DNA of 64,000 bases from assembly GCA_905221605.1 (NCBI GenBank), contig CAJNDS010000377.1, forward strand, positions 62,001 to 126,000, given 5' to 3'. Source of the stretch: Symbiodinium natans. Taxonomy: Eukaryota; Sar; Dinophyceae; Suessiales; Symbiodiniaceae. The translations under genes were made by a program, and so were the position numbers. This document shows positions 12,396 through 25,000 of this stretch, piece after piece. Position 1 is the first letter of the stretch, and every line of letters starts with the position of its first letter. Under the pieces are notes generated by a model. That model ran no database searches. It had not been told where the DNA came from and saw only the letters and a list, made by a program, of their open reading frames with translations.

Positions 12396-12954
12396 TCTGC
12401 AAGGGTGTTTTCGACTCAGGCGAGGTAACTCGAGAGCACATTTCCTGACTTGACGGCCTCTCCTGGCTATATGCTGCTTGCTTGTCAAAGCGCATATTGT
12501 CCTGGAAGGCATATGTGCTACGCCGGGTACATCCTACAAAGCAGCAGGAAAGAATCACAGTTGCAAGCGCAGTGGTACAGCACAAACTGATCTTCCACAT
12601 GCGAAAGAGCAGAAGCACAGGAAATCTCAGGAATATGTATCAGAGACCATCCCCAATGTACCTTCACAACCTCCTGCCTCAAGGCAGCAGTGTCGAGGAG
12701 AAGGCAGAAGGATCGCAATCAACCCTTCCCGACTCGGCATGCCAAAAAGGTTCCAGACACAGCGTGCGCGTCTCCTTCTCGATTCAGTCGCTTCGAAGTA
12801 GAGCAGCTACTGTGCGGCAGATCTGCAACGCACTGCTTGCACTGCTTGTTCGGAGCCGCACCGCGCCTTCGTCACGGACAAGCTCTCCACATTGGGACAA
12901 GGCGTCCAACATGGTCCAACATTTCCAACACAGGCCAACACAGGTTCTACGGGT
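12396..12954. other. 3' flank of the dynamin-like gene; no gene recognised
   Basis: Lies just downstream of the stop of the minus-strand GTPase gene and would contain its 3' UTR. No conserved coding sequence or polyadenylation signal could be identified. Confidence 0.4.
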
Positions 12955-15900
12955 TTACGGCACGCAGAGGTGCATCAAGTTGATACACCTCTGATTGCCA
13001 CACGTCATCCTGAAGGGCTCCTTCGGCAGCGAAGACAATCGAGCAAAAGACTCGTCATCCACGAAGAGCGCAGCCAGCACTCGATTAACGTAGGTTTGCA
13101 TTGCTGGTGCATCCTCGCGCTCTATCCACAGAAAAGCCTCCGACACATCCGAACACTCACCATGCCAAAGAACATCGGCGTCACCTTCCCGAAAATCAGT
13201 GTCGGCATCTGTGTTCTCGGCAATCTGGTGGAGCACTGAATCCAATGACTCCACACTAGAGAAGAAGTCCATTGCCCGCTCATGAAGAGCCTCTTTCCAT
13301 GCAGAAACCGTTGTTGCCACTTCCTCCTCACTTCGAACTCTGCGGACAAACTGGACACTCTCTTCCGAGGTCTTGCGAGTGCTCTGAGTGCTCTCGGCCA
13401 AGCCATCTTGATTCACGATCTCCACTGAGTGGACTGCCTCTTCAAAGTGCTCTCCGAAAGCATCCTTCAGACGGGCTTGAGCCAGCCGCAGATTCTGCAA
13501 ATGACGTAAAAGTTGCAAGCGCTCATCAGTGCAGTCCTCAACCCATTGGTCCTCTGACAATTTCTTGCAGATGTCATCAACTCGAACAGGCAGCCCGGTA
13601 AAGAAATCCTCAAGAAATCGATGGAAGTGTAGACTGCAGCGCCATGCGATCTGCTTTGTATCGAGCTTCAGTGAGAAGCTGAATGCAGATGCTAGACGCT
13701 CTACGCGAGCGAACGGGCATGCCTCCAGCTGGTTGACAATGCCTAGTGCCTCACGGATGCCTTTGAGGGGAAAAGTCGTGAAGACTGCCTCTCCGGGCAC
13801 ACATTCGTGCATGTTCATTTCTTGCCAAAGATTTGCCTGCAGAGATGCGATCGCTAGTTTCATCCTTCCAATACGTTCAGGCGTAGCATCTGCCTGCAAA
13901 GCAGCATCCAACCTTGACTGCACATGTTGCTTTAAATCCTGCACAGCGTGTAGCATCTCGTGCTCGACCTTGCGGAAGCAGGCGTCAAGCTGCTTCTGCC
14001 AATCAAGTGTGCGACTGCCAGGCGGTCCGAGGGCGACGGCTTCCGGAAGCACGCTCAGCATCTGATGCTCGAGGCGCGTGACCAGGTTGTGAATGAAGCC
14101 ACCGGATTGCCAAGGATTTGCAATGACGCCTGCAAGGATTACCTGAAACCGCTTAGAAAAAATGTCTGCAATCATGGGACTGGACAAGCCTCTGTGTCCG
14201 TACTTGTGCTTGTCACCTTGGCCGCCTTGGCCACCTTGGCCGCCTTGGTCGCCTTGGCCTTCAACACTTCCATCTTCAAAGGAAGCTACCGCACGAAGAG
14301 AAGCAGGAAGCAGATCAGTTTGAAAACAGAGCTCTGCAATGTGATGAGGGGCCATGGCCCTCGGCAGACCTAAAGATTGCTCACGAGTTACCGTCAACGC
14401 CTCCTGTTCTCGAACCAGCTTGATGGTGTCATTTAGCCAGTTGTCACGGACAAACTTGTCCACGGCATCCTTGATATGCCGCCACAGGCTGTTACAAGTC
14501 GTCCGCTGCAGCAACAGTTGACTTAACTCTGCTTCAGGGGTGTGACTCTCCTTAGAATTCGCGATCGCCCATTGAGCCGCAAGCTGCTTGAAGTATCGCA
14601 CCTCCCATTGTGCCATGGCATCCACACGTGAAAGATTCAACCAGCCTTTGTCTTCACAAACATCGTTCAGGGCCGTAAGCGTGTAGCCCAGTGCAAGTGG
14701 CACTCCTCCTCCTGCGTCCGATGCCCCCTGCAAAAGCTGCAGAAGACGAGGGCCATGATGCTTCAGAAACGTTGCATGCAAGGTAGTCTCCCCATCTGTA
14801 AGATCTCCCGTCAACACATCAGTCATCGTCAGCACACCAAGAGCTCTGCTCTCAAGCTTGAGCTCCTGCACTAATCGCATGGCCAATGAGTTGTTGGGCT
14901 GCTCTGATGCCTTCACAGCAACTACAAACAAAGCTGAATCCCGATGCTTCTTGGCAAAAGTTCTCACCAAAGCTGCAGTCTCTTGTGCCACATCTGTCGG
15001 ACGGCCTCGCGCAGAGGCTGCAACCAAGCCTGGGCAATCCACAACATCTAGATTTGGCGCCTTTGGTGAGCTAAGCTCAATGACCAGCACCTTCTTTGTG
15101 CAGAGTCCATCCGACGGCTGCAGGGGAGCATCGCTCACCGTTGCATCGTAGAAGTCGGAGCTCTTATCTGGCATTTCCTGCCGCAAGGATTCAAGTCGAA
15201 CTTGTCGTGTCATCTCTTTCATCACCGCAGCACCCAGCTCGTCAAGCTCAACTTCCCTTCCGTCTTCGTCATCAAAGCGTAGCGAGAGAATGTCCTGCAC
15301 AAGTAGCCTCAGCTTTCGGGCAGGCCCTCTTCGCAAGCACACCTTGATGAGAGAACGAGTACACAGGTCCGCGTTTCTGGGAAAGATGGGTAGACCCGTC
15401 AGCCTTTCCAGGAGGGTAGACTTCCCGGTGCTCTCCTGGCCAAGCATGATAACCTGTGGTGCACTCCAGTGCTCACGTTCCACAAGTTCCTTCAGCGGGT
15501 CGATGACATCAAAAAACCCAGCACATCGTTCGGCGCTCCACGTCTCCAGAATGCCGGAACGCTCGTTGAAGAGGACTGCCTTTAGCTGCTCGTTAAACTT
15601 CTCTGCATCTGGAATGGAGGCCAGGATGGCATCAACATCCTCTTGCCGGCTCGCCTTACACTTGCGGATGTCCAAAGTTTCCCGAACTCGGGCCACCTCG
15701 GCTGCAGCACTGGCCGGTACTACACTCCTGCGAGCAGCTGCCTTCTGCAGCCTCTCTGGGGCCGGGAAAAGCATGGCGACCTGGTTTAACTCCAACTCTT
15801 GGCCTTTGGCGATTTCAGCCATCACCCAGATGCGGGTAAAAACTTCAAAGGCCTGGTCGACCACAATGATGTGACTTAGCTTTCGCTGGACAGCTCCCGG

Positions 15901-16720
15901 CACCTCCTTGTCCAGCACTGCCATCATGGCGTCAAACTTGTCCTCATGTCAAGGGACTGGGGATGCGCAAATGTCGTCCTAAAAAGGACCCCGAAAGTAA
16001 GAACATCCAAATCATCCAAGCAGCCATCTCGCAGAGCGTCGAGTTGTTCCAGTGCTTCGTCGTATCACAATCACAAAGCCTGAACTTTTCTCCCGTCACG
16101 GGATCATGGATCTCTCGATGATGGGATTCCAAGGCCTTTATGTGCTCCTCCTGCTGCTGTGCATCAGGCGCCGGAGCTGAGGGCAATCCACTGCAAATGC
16201 TGGCATGTTGGTTGACGCAAAAAAGGCAGAGCCAGAACGTCATATGCAGCGCATCTCGGCGATCTAACCGTTGACGCAGGCCTTCAAAGTCACCGTCCTC
16301 TAAGGCAGTCACTGTAGCCGCATAACTCGTCTCCCCCAGAGCATATGCAATTAAGGCGGCCACCAAGTGGCAAAACAAATTCCTCCAGTGGTGGGAAACC
16401 ATGATTGTGGCGAGCACCGGCTTGTTTGCTTCTGCCAAGGTCGAGTACGCACAACTTCCGAAGGGCGTGACTTTGGTCGCAGGAATGATAGCAGCGCGCA
16501 CGACGTCGTGGGTTGTATGCTTCTTGGGGTCAAAGTGCGACATCAACTGAACACCACCATCACCATACAATGTGCCCTCAGCCAGGCTCTGGTAAAAGCC
16601 GAGAACATGCCCCAGCTTCAAGCCCCGTCGCGCCAGGTCTTGCACTTTGGAAAACCATGCCGTCTCTGCTTGGCCAGTTTGGCCACCATCAACGCCGTCG
16701 CCCTCCTCGACAAGGACAGC
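12955..16720 (-). CDS. dynamin-superfamily GTPase fused to a dinoflagellate-type N-terminal domain (at least 2 exons)
   Basis: The main exon starts at 15942 and stops at 12955. The preceding exon runs from about 16720 to 16025. The 82-bp intron (16024-15943) has a GC donor and AG acceptor, and the join gives CEM|DKFDAMMAVLD in frame. In the main exon, numbered from the Met at 15927, the P-loop GQESTGKST is at about 163-171, switch/G3 DCPG at about 297-300 and a G4-like TMTD at about 367. A dynamin-like middle/stalk region follows (for example MIADIFSKRF) up to about 990. The upstream exon carries THDVVRAAIIP, MVSHHWRNLF and FWLCLFCVNQHASIC, a signature I associate with dinoflagellate proteins of unknown role. 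The G4 lysine of the usual TKxD is Met here. Such GTPases remodel membranes; the cellular target is unknown. The start codon was not identified: the frame closes upstream at about 16725, probably inside another intron. Confidence 0.88.
14213..14258. repeat. 9-bp coding minisatellite inside the GTPase gene
   Basis: About five copies of a CCTTGGCCG-type unit. On the minus strand they encode a Gly-Gly-Gln repeat (GQGDQGGQGGQGGQGD), probably a flexible linker between the GTPase and stalk regions. Confidence 0.95.
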
Positions 16721-18320
16721 ACTGCATCAAGCATCAGATTCGACTAAGCATGTCGATTCCAGGACAAAACAACAAAGGCTGAGCAAATCTCGTACGCCTC
16801 GGCCACGATGATCGATCCACCGCAACTGCTACCACTGGCCCATGGGTCTGCACCGGCCATCTTCCGCATGTACGGCGAGCGATTGTCTCTTCCTGCTCGG
16901 ACACTGTCAAAGCTACGGGGTGATAAACAAAACACAAGTAAACATCCATCCCTGGCACCACTGCCGCCAATCCTGTCTGCAGGCTTCCACCACTGCCTCC
17001 CGTCCTGTCTGCAGGACCGCCTGCGCAAGAACAAAGACAGCGCAAACAACTCGAACAAGCATGGCTTGACTGGCGAACCGAAGCAGCTAAACAGCTATGG
17101 CACTTGACTTGGAGCCTTGCTCTCGCGGGTATCGAGCTTCACCACTATTCTCGCCACCACCGTGAGGCTGTTGTGGCTGCCTCGACTGCACCTGCGGGGG
17201 CTGCAACTGCACACAGAATTTTTGCAAAGGCAAAAAAGCATCCCTGACTCTTCTGCATCCTGAACTGCCATGTCTCCACATGACTTGCAGTACAGTATCG
17301 TATTCAACATGGAATTTGCCTCCTTCAACTCATGGGCTGCGCATCCGGCAGCTGGAGGGTCACGCTCGCCAGGCAAGCTGCCCGGGGCCACAGGGCTGCT
17401 GTCGCTTTCATGTGTCTCATGCGGCGCCTCCGCAGACTCTTGTGGCGCTTGCGGTATCACTGAGGCTGGTGTTGAGTCCTCAGGCGACACTGGAAGATGC
17501 CGAGGTTACTAGGCCACGCAGCTTCGACCCTCTGGAAATCGCTCAAGTCTAGGGGCACCATGCTTCGTCCTACTTGAGAGCCACGGGCTGGGACGAAAGC
17601 TCTAGTAGGTCCAGGACTGGGGACACGGAGCTAGCCAGGAAGAGACAGGCGCCGAGAGATCAAAGCGCCGACCCAATTCATGTGGCAAAGTCAAAGGTTA
17701 AAGCGAAGCGGTGCTTCAAGTGAGCCACCATGCACAAAAGTAACACAAAGTTACAGGAAGTTACACAAGTGTACCTACCGTGTATAGACAGACACGGCCA
17801 AAAGCTCGGAGGTCAGACCGACGACACATACGGGTGTTGAAAGCGGTGTGTCAGATTTCAAACAGGGAGGAGGACCCGGACCAACTGAAGAGGTGCTTCG
17901 AGAGTGACCGCAGTTATTGGCGACTGTCGTGCAGACCCTGCTGCGCCTTTTTTTGGCAGATTTAGGCCTGCAGCGACCCGCCAAAGCACGCCGCCCTGCG
18001 AGCAGCATCAGCCCGGTCCCGCTTCTCCTCGGAGAGGCATAAAAACGAGTCCACGCCGAGGACCCGAAAAATGCTCCAAAAAACCGTTTTGGGCAACCGC
18101 CCTGGGCCCCAAATTCGCCCGGGGACGCCGCGAAAATGTCAGGGTTTTTTGACCAGCCCCCCCCCCCCCCCACACCCCCCCATGGCTCCGCCCCAGCCCT
18201 GACGGGGTATTAAACGAAAGCTCTCCAGGGGGAGCTTTCGTGATATTCAGCATGTTTCATTCGTAGCCCTCAGGCATAAGTGGGACGAAGGCATGAGCAC
18301 TAAGACCAACGTCTTACAGT
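16721..18320. other. intergenic region with C-rich tract and low-confidence Cys-rich ORF
   Basis: A minus-strand open frame at 17095-17490 (131 residues) has a Pro/Glu/Ser-rich start followed by a Cys cluster (CKSCGDM, then FCLCKNSVCSCSPRRC). It could be an upstream exon of the GTPase gene or chance. A run of C (about 18159-18180) and general GC-richness mark 18000-18200. Nothing else is recognised. Confidence 0.3.
18215..18240. other. inverted repeat / hairpin
   Basis: CGAAAGCTC and its exact reverse complement GAGCTTTCG are separated by 8 bases, forming a 9-bp stem. It lies downstream of the CAP-Gly gene on the opposite side of a C-tract. Function unknown. Confidence 0.8.
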
Positions 18321-18961
18321 CTAGTGCCGATTGGCTGCATGATTCGGGTCGTGTCTTGACTGCCAAATCAGCAACCAAGCATCGGAGGCAGCTACTGGCG
18401 CCTCTGGCTCAACCGCTTCGGGCACAAGCGCTGTGGGCTTGCAAAAAATCCCGCGCTTCTTCTTGCAACTGAAGTAGCGGACTCCATTCCTGAGATAAAA
18501 CATGACTGATACGTATGCGATGGGAGGGACAGAACCGACTACAAACGAGCAGTTCGTGTAACACGTTTCTCTGCTTTGTGCCAAGCCCTGCCCTGAGCAC
18601 TGCCGAGCGTCAAACTGCCATCATTCTTTCCAATGGGCCTGTCTAGCTCGACCCCAACCCAGTCTCCAGGAGCGAACTCCGTTCTTCCAAGAAATCGTAT
18701 TGTACCTGTCAAGCTCACCTTACATGAGGCTCCAACGCCTCCCGCATGCGAATAAACAAAATCGAACAGTAGCTTAGGGCTTAGAATAAGGATCTTTGAT
18801 GATCTTTGTGCATCCATAGAGCACTTGTGGAGCGTGCTTCTCCGGAGGGTCCGGAGGGTGAAGAGGGACCCGACAGGCAGACTCTGGCCCCGAGCTTCCA
18901 TGCCATGGCTAAGCGGTGGGAACATCCACCCACACCTCTCACCGTGCTCGCATAGCGGCAT
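18321..18961 (-). CDS. CAP-Gly domain protein (partial model, at least 2 exons)
   Basis: One minus-strand exon (ending near 18600) carries [16 protein letters not shown] followed by [14 protein letters not shown]. The next exon, from about 18505, continues with [15 protein letters not shown]. Together they form a complete CAP-Gly fold, including the GKNDGS loop that in known CAP-Gly domains binds the EEY/F tail of tubulin or EB proteins. An acidic, proline-containing tail ([14 protein letters not shown]) follows before the stop at 18321. The protein is probably microtubule-associated. The intron between the two parts (about 18600-18505) has an AG acceptor but an unclear donor. Translation start and any upstream exons are not resolved, so it cannot be assigned to a specific CAP-Gly family such as a tubulin cofactor or dynactin subunit. 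Confidence 0.78.
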
Positions 18962-19181
18962 AGCGCCCCCTCACTTCCACATGGCAGGATGAAGCGTGTG
19001 TCTCGTATGTTCCCCGCACATGTACTTGCTCCACACCTTGATCCTAGGGGAAGTCAGGAACAGGAGCTGTGCTCCTACAACATCTGGCGACTCGTTATCC
19101 GATCAGCTCTCTGCATCTTCTTTTGCCAACCCTACGCAATGTGCGTTTGGGCCTGTTGGTTCCCAGTGCCTCTGCGGCATG
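18962..19181. other. short spacer between CAP-Gly gene and PRMT gene
   Basis: About 220 bp between two minus-strand genes in the same orientation. No coding sequence or motif recognised. Close same-strand spacing is common in dinoflagellate gene arrays. Confidence 0.4.
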
Positions 19182-20321
19182 CTATCTGAGCTCGAAAACC
19201 TCCATGCGGGGCTTTCGCCCGGGGATCTTCAACTCAAATGTCGCACGGTATCCTCGTGAAAACTCATTATGGCGCTCCAGCATCATCCTGCCTGAGATGG
19301 ATACACCGCCACCAGCTTCAACTGGATCACGAAAGTAGAACACAGTCTGTTTCCAATGAGTCGCCGGCTTCAAAGGAGAAGTGGAAAGCTGCCACCCAGC
19401 ATCTCCGAACTCACACTCAAACCATGTGACCATGCCATCTAGCCGAGTGCCAGCTGGCAGTGTGAATGCAACATCGGTCTGAAATCTGTCTAAATCTTCG
19501 CATTTCACCGTCTGCAAATCCAGGTGCGCAATTTCAATGGCATCTCCCAACAGCACTGCGGAATTCACCAAGCGATGTTGAGGCACTGAGCAGAAGGTGG
19601 CGGTGGCCAGTGGCACCAGTGCAGACATATCGATGCCGCAGACAGAATTCCAGAAGCCCAGCTTCTCCTCTCGCCAGCTATCCTGAATCGGTGCCATCAA
19701 CAAACGACATCTTGATGGCAGCATGACGCCACCTTTCTTGAGGTAGCGATCTCGCACAGATAGGACAGATGGCAGCATGTTCTCGTAAAGCAAGCAGTAG
19801 CCCATCCATTCGCTCACAATCACATCGGCTTTCTGGCCGTCACTCAGCTGGAAGTCCTCTGCGAGGCACTCGTGCACATGCACGGCTTGTTTGGTGTCGA
19901 AACCTCCAAAGTTGGTCTCCACGATCTGTCGCAGGAAGTGCGCGAGCCGAGAAGCCTCGATGGCATGGACCTGGACGTGTGTGGCCTGTCGGGCGCAGAG
20001 GATGGAAAGCAGTCCAGTCCCAGCACCGACATCGATCACGGTCACCTCACGGCCTTCCCAAGACCTCGCACAATGCTCAATGGCAATCCTGTAGGCCTCC
20101 ACACGCGCGGTGTCCTTCAGCATGTCCTCGTGAATTCCCAGATCCGCGTAAGAGTCCAAGTATACCTCATCGTCCTTGTCCTTCGCCTGCTCCTTTGGCA
20201 GGGTGCGTTGTTCCAGCAGCTTTGAGAAAGATGCCATGTGTCCAGAGAGGCCTCCAAGCATGGCCTGAAACTCAGGGCTGAGGCCCGCCAGCCCCGGATC
20301 ACTCTCATCTTCCAAGTCCAT
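19182..20321 (-). CDS. PRMT1-type protein arginine N-methyltransferase
   Basis: Single open frame of 379 residues, the usual length of the PRMT1/6/8 group. The N-terminal helix motif is YLDSYADLGIHEDMLKD with RVEAY. SAM-binding motif I is VIDVGAGTGLLSI (about 95-107), with the post-I acidic residue in HAIEAS. The double-E loop is SEWMGYCLLYENML (about 170-183), carrying both catalytic glutamates. The THW loop appears as ATHWKQTVFYF (about 320-330). The beta-barrel and dimerisation arm are present. The enzyme transfers methyl groups from S-adenosylmethionine to arginines in histones or RNA-binding proteins; the type I asymmetric product is inferred from PRMT1-like motifs. The ATG at 20321 gives a plausible short acidic N-terminus. 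Intronless and apparently intact. Confidence 0.95.
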   Translation of the reverse strand: MDLEDESDPGLAGLSPEFQAMLGGLSGHMASFSKLLEQRTLPKEQAKDKDDEVYLDSYADLGIHEDMLKDTARVEAYRIAIEHCARSWEGREVTVIDVGAGTGLLSILCARQATHVQVHAIEASRLAHFLRQIVETNFGGFDTKQAVHVHECLAEDFQLSDGQKADVIVSEWMGYCLLYENMLPSVLSVRDRYLKKGGVMLPSRCRLLMAPIQDSWREEKLGFWNSVCGIDMSALVPLATATFCSVPQHRLVNSAVLLGDAIEIAHLDLQTVKCEDLDRFQTDVAFTLPAGTRLDGMVTWFECEFGDAGWQLSTSPLKPATHWKQTVFYFRDPVEAGGGVSISGRMMLERHNEFSRGYRATFELKIPGRKPRMEVFELR

Positions 20322-22036
20322 GTCGCGTACTTGAGAAAGACTTGAGAAGCTTGGAAAACTTTAGTCCACGAAGACCACAATTCACAACAGCGACACGGCT
20401 AGCATGGCCTAGCAGGTATAGCAGCGGCCCTACTGAGCTGAAGAACACCCCTGCCCCCAGTTCAACGTTGAGCTTGCCGAAGGGCGTGTGACTACAATCA
20501 GCTGAGCACGTCAGGGCCCAAAGTGCAAGGGGTAGTGATCGGGTAGTGGCAAGCGTCGATGGAAACACATCCGCAAATGCAACTGTGACATGACACAATG
20601 CACGGCTCGCTTTTCGCAGCGATGAGGAGAGCCTACCAGAAGTGCTTCCAAGAGAGTAGAGTTGCCGTGTTACCATCTCAGCAGAACATTCAGCTTGTCT
20701 TGTCCGGAAGTCCTGGAAACAGAGCACACGGTATCAACGAATGATGGGAAATCTCAGATTCGAACTTCGGTGAGCAAAGGCCTGCCGACTTGGGCCTGCC
20801 CTGCAAGCATCTAGCCTGACGTTGAGGCACTTGGCAGCCCTGCAGAATGCAACTTCATTCCACTGTTGCAATGCTCATGCTTGCGACCAAGGTTCGATAA
20901 GGCAAGCCAGCACAACCTGACATGATGATGTTGCAGTGCGTGGAAGCATGTGTGGGCTGGGGGGGATGCTGGAAAGAGAGCACATGTGCATTGCAACATG
21001 CGGAGGACAACAACAACAACAACACTCTCAACAATAATCAAAACAACAGTAAACGAAACAAACACACAAGCTCTCGAGCAAAAACTTTGAAAGACTGGCT
21101 TCAGCACGTTGGACTCCTTCCCGAAATGAAACTCCGGAAGGCTGCGTAAAGACGCGTAGATTGCTTAAATGCTTTTCCTCTGACCTGCCAAATATTTTGC
21201 ACCTTTTCTTCATCATGCCTCACAAAGTCTGCAACACCATGATGGATAGCTAGAACGGGAGACTGGAGTTGTGGAGTGCTTGCGTTTGATTTTGTTTGTG
21301 CTGGTTCTGCTATGTCTGCTTTTTGTTGGGGGGGAGGGGGTTGGAAGTGGTGGTCTTATGAGGTAGATATACACTTTTCTATGTTTTTGAATATCGAAAA
21401 CGATGAAGATGCCTTCTCTGATCTGTCATTCAAAACAAGAAATCTTTCAGTATCCTTGAAAATTGCACAAGCCGCCAACCGAAAGTTCCTAAACATTCTT
21501 CTAGTCTTGGTCTGAAAGGAATTCGCTTGGATGTCTAGGCCACCTTAGACGGCACGAGACCGTCCACAATCAGGCCTTGGCAGCCAATCGCATAGCGCCA
21601 TGCACGCAAGCCCCCCCTGAAAACGACTTTTCAGCCTCTGCTCGACTCCATGTCAGACCCCAAACCTCAAACCCCACAACCGCACCACTCGTGAGAAACT
21701 CCTGTCACATACTCTTCTATGCTGTATGTTGCACCACGTTCTACTTTGGCCGAAATTGCAAAAAATCGTTTATGTTGTAGATTGACATGTACACTGTCTC
21801 ATAATGCGATAGCATATATCGTGTTAAGTTACATAGAAGAACTTTCATTTGACATCGTTGCTCGGGCTCAACGTTCTATTGTATTTGTGCATCAGAGCAC
21901 TTAGGGCTTAGAGCCTAGGGCTTATAGAGGATCTCCAACTACATGTAGGGTCGTCGACGAAATTCTGAAAGCACAAATGGACCACATGTTGAAGTCGAGA
22001 AACGAGCATCGACACTACGCAGGTGCTCCACTCCGG
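20322..22036. other. intergenic region, no gene recognised
   Basis: Contains a short CAA-rich stretch (about 21010-21060) and otherwise unremarkable sequence. The 3' end of the TerC-family gene should fall in its right part, but I could not identify the last exon. Confidence 0.4.
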
Positions 22037-25000
22037 GACGTACCGGAAAGTGGACAGGATCAGCTGAACGCCGATGTACGCAACAATAAATGCCACACCA
22101 TACCTGCAGCGCCCTACTGCTTCAGAGCCGAAGACTGAAGCGCAACCGATCATCACAGAACCACGGCTCCCACTCGAGCCACAGCTGACGTGCTCTCAAT
22201 GTAACAAAACAAAACATCAAAAAAACAAGACAGTGCTGAAGGTGGCCAGGAGTCTTCAGCGCCTCAAGGCATCGAGACGGGCTAAGCTTTAGCCCTTTAG
22301 CCGTGTGTTCTCTGCTGGCAGTCATTTGCCTTATGCCTGACTCTGCCAAGTACGACATGGCGTAAGTTGCGCATAAAACACCCTAAGAAGGCCTCGATTT
22401 GTTGGACGAGATCGTGAACGATGAAGAATGCAGCACGAAGCGAGAAGACGGCCATAACCGTTGAGCTGTAGGCAATGAATTGGTTCGGCACCTGAACTCA
22501 GAATCCACTTCATGCCAGACTCATACCAATCCGTGAAACTTCCAAGCTCCTTTTGCATCACAGCATCCACAATTGGAAACCTGTACTTCCTTCCACTGGC
22601 ATCTGAGCTTAGGCTGATAGGCACTGATAGATATGCTGCATCAGGAAGTTACTTCTCAAAGGTTTCTTCTCAAGAAGCGGCACTGCAGCAATTTTCGCAC
22701 TGACGCTGTCAAGGGCAAACATCAAGTCAGTGATCTCCAAGAGTATGATGACAAAGACCAACCTTATGGTGCTCGCCGATAGCAGGCGCAGGACGTCCAA
22801 GCTCGTACAATACAGGTCGTGAAAGCTGCTGACGAGGGCGCAATGATTTAGAGCAACTCCATAACAATAAATTCCAACGCAATCCGCCAAGAACCTGGGC
22901 CTTCTGGGCCTTCTGCATTTGAAAGGAAAGCTTAGAATAGCTTCGCTTCCCCCACGCTACTCTCCCAAAGCGTCAGCACATCTCGGGACTTCGGGGCCCT
23001 TCTTCCCAACCCGTCGGCCCCCACTCGGCAAAAGGACAGCTCGTGTTGGGGACCTCCCAAAGCGTTTCGGCAGGTTTCGGCAACACTCTGTTTTGTTCGT
23101 TTACGGGCCTTCAAGTGCGGGGGTCAAGTAAAGATAGCCTAGGAGGATGTTTTTCAGTTAGCGCACAGACCCGCCAAGCGCAGGGAGCCACTAAGAACCC
23201 CCGACAAAAACAAACGAGCCTTGATGACACGTGCTGCATGCAGGCCTACGAAGCTTCAAGCCCGGTTCAATGATGTTAGGAGGCGCAGGGTGACCAGCTT
23301 GGGGCTGAGTTTCGCTGAGGTTTCGGGATTCTCGTTCCACACTCTGCACGGTTTCCTGTGAAGATTGGCTAGACAATGTTTCAGCCCCTGCAGCCGAGGA
23401 GTCCCGCACTAGCCCTTACATTGTTCGTTCGAACTGGGGCAAGCCAAGCTACAAGGTGGCCTTGTATTTGCCATCTCGGTACACGAAAAGCCTGCACCAT
23501 CGCATGGAGAAGTGCTGTATCAGCAATGGGTCAGACGAGCACACACGCCGTCCCCCTTCCGCCTGTGCTCCTCGGTGTCATAGCGCTCTTCCAACCTGTT
23601 TCCGAGACAGGCCTCGTCGGTCCAGGCAGCAGCAAGAAAGTCATGTTAAACTTGTTCGACTGCCAAGGCACCCACTACTCATTGACAGGACTGCTTGTGA
23701 AGTCACTTCCGGACCAAGAGCTCAAAACTCTACACGTCCGCCTTCGTTGCTCGCACCACATACGTGTCCACGATCTCACCTTTGGAAACATGAGCGGAAA
23801 CGTGAAGACTGCAGAAAAAACATTCTTCAAACGGCCTTCGCTGTCCTCCTCAAACATGGCCTGGCCACCGCTAGCCATGAGCCTTGGCACAAACGCTCCG
23901 TGCAAGCGCTGAGCGCTGACCATATGCACGCTCTGCCAGACTTCATGTGAGCCCTGCTACACAACTTTCTGGCCAATGCTGGCACGGTAGTGGTTTGATG
24001 CTTGCAGCTGGCCATGCTCCCCTGCTGAAGCCACTCCATCTAACGGATAGAATGTCGTAAAGTGAAAGGAATCAGACATCACGAATGACTGCGGCCGCGA
24101 AGCACCACTCCCATGCCAACTTGGAGGATCTTCTCGTGCTTTAACACGTCTTCCAAAATCTCAGCATGTGCTTGCATGCCGCCAGCGAAGCAGACTCCAA
24201 CAACAATCTACTGATATTCCTGTCACTTACTGGAATCAGCACCTCATGATCTGGCACTTGTTGCCTCCAAGCTGCCAAGAAAAAACCAAGCCTCATGAGC
24301 ACACAGCCCACGATCCCAACAAACAAGGCCTGTCAGAAGGTGGAAAAAGCTCGATCTAACTTGATCCAGCACATCCATGTGTGCAACAGGTGCCTTCCGA
24401 GTCAAGGATGGGGGCACCCGATAAGTGGTCATAATCAGGCTGAATACAACCAGGTTGTCCATGGAGAGCCTTGTTCGTGTTGAGAACTGAGGGGTATGCG
24501 CGTGCATGCGGCTTTTTTTGCAGAACGAAGGAACATCCATTCCAGTGAAAAGCCACTGAACCAGTAAATGGCTTGATCTGCTCCATACAGGTACCTGCCG
24601 CTAGCTGGCTACGCAGCATCTCGCAAGCCTGTTACCAACATGTCCTCTCAGCAACTTTCGTTGACAAGTATTTCAGTGTGATTTGAAGATCGGAATTTCG
24701 CAACAACAACACCAGTGCAGCAGGCCACCAAATATGCACATTATAGAGCATGCCGATGCTTAGCCAAAAAACCTCAGATTGTGCAGGTCGACAGAGGCCT
24801 GAAACGCAGCGCTCACACTAGACTCCACAAGTCTTGGAAGACTTGGCACCAACTCGGCGGAGCTTTCAACTCGCGTAACTAGCATGGCTGAAGATTCATC
24901 AATTCATCACAGTCACTGTCAGAGCCACATGGTTGCGAACGCTGGATTTCACCTTGCGCAACACCTTGGTCAGCGTCTCCGCTACACCAAGCGTCACGTC

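Noticed and set aside
13529-14065. Plus-strand ORFs opposite the dynamin-like GTPase gene (for example 178 residues)
   Set aside because: Antisense shadows of a well-supported coding exon.
22331-22624. 97-residue minus-strand ORF between TerC exons
   Set aside because: It spans an exon and the intron before it; the intron part does not fit the TerC order.
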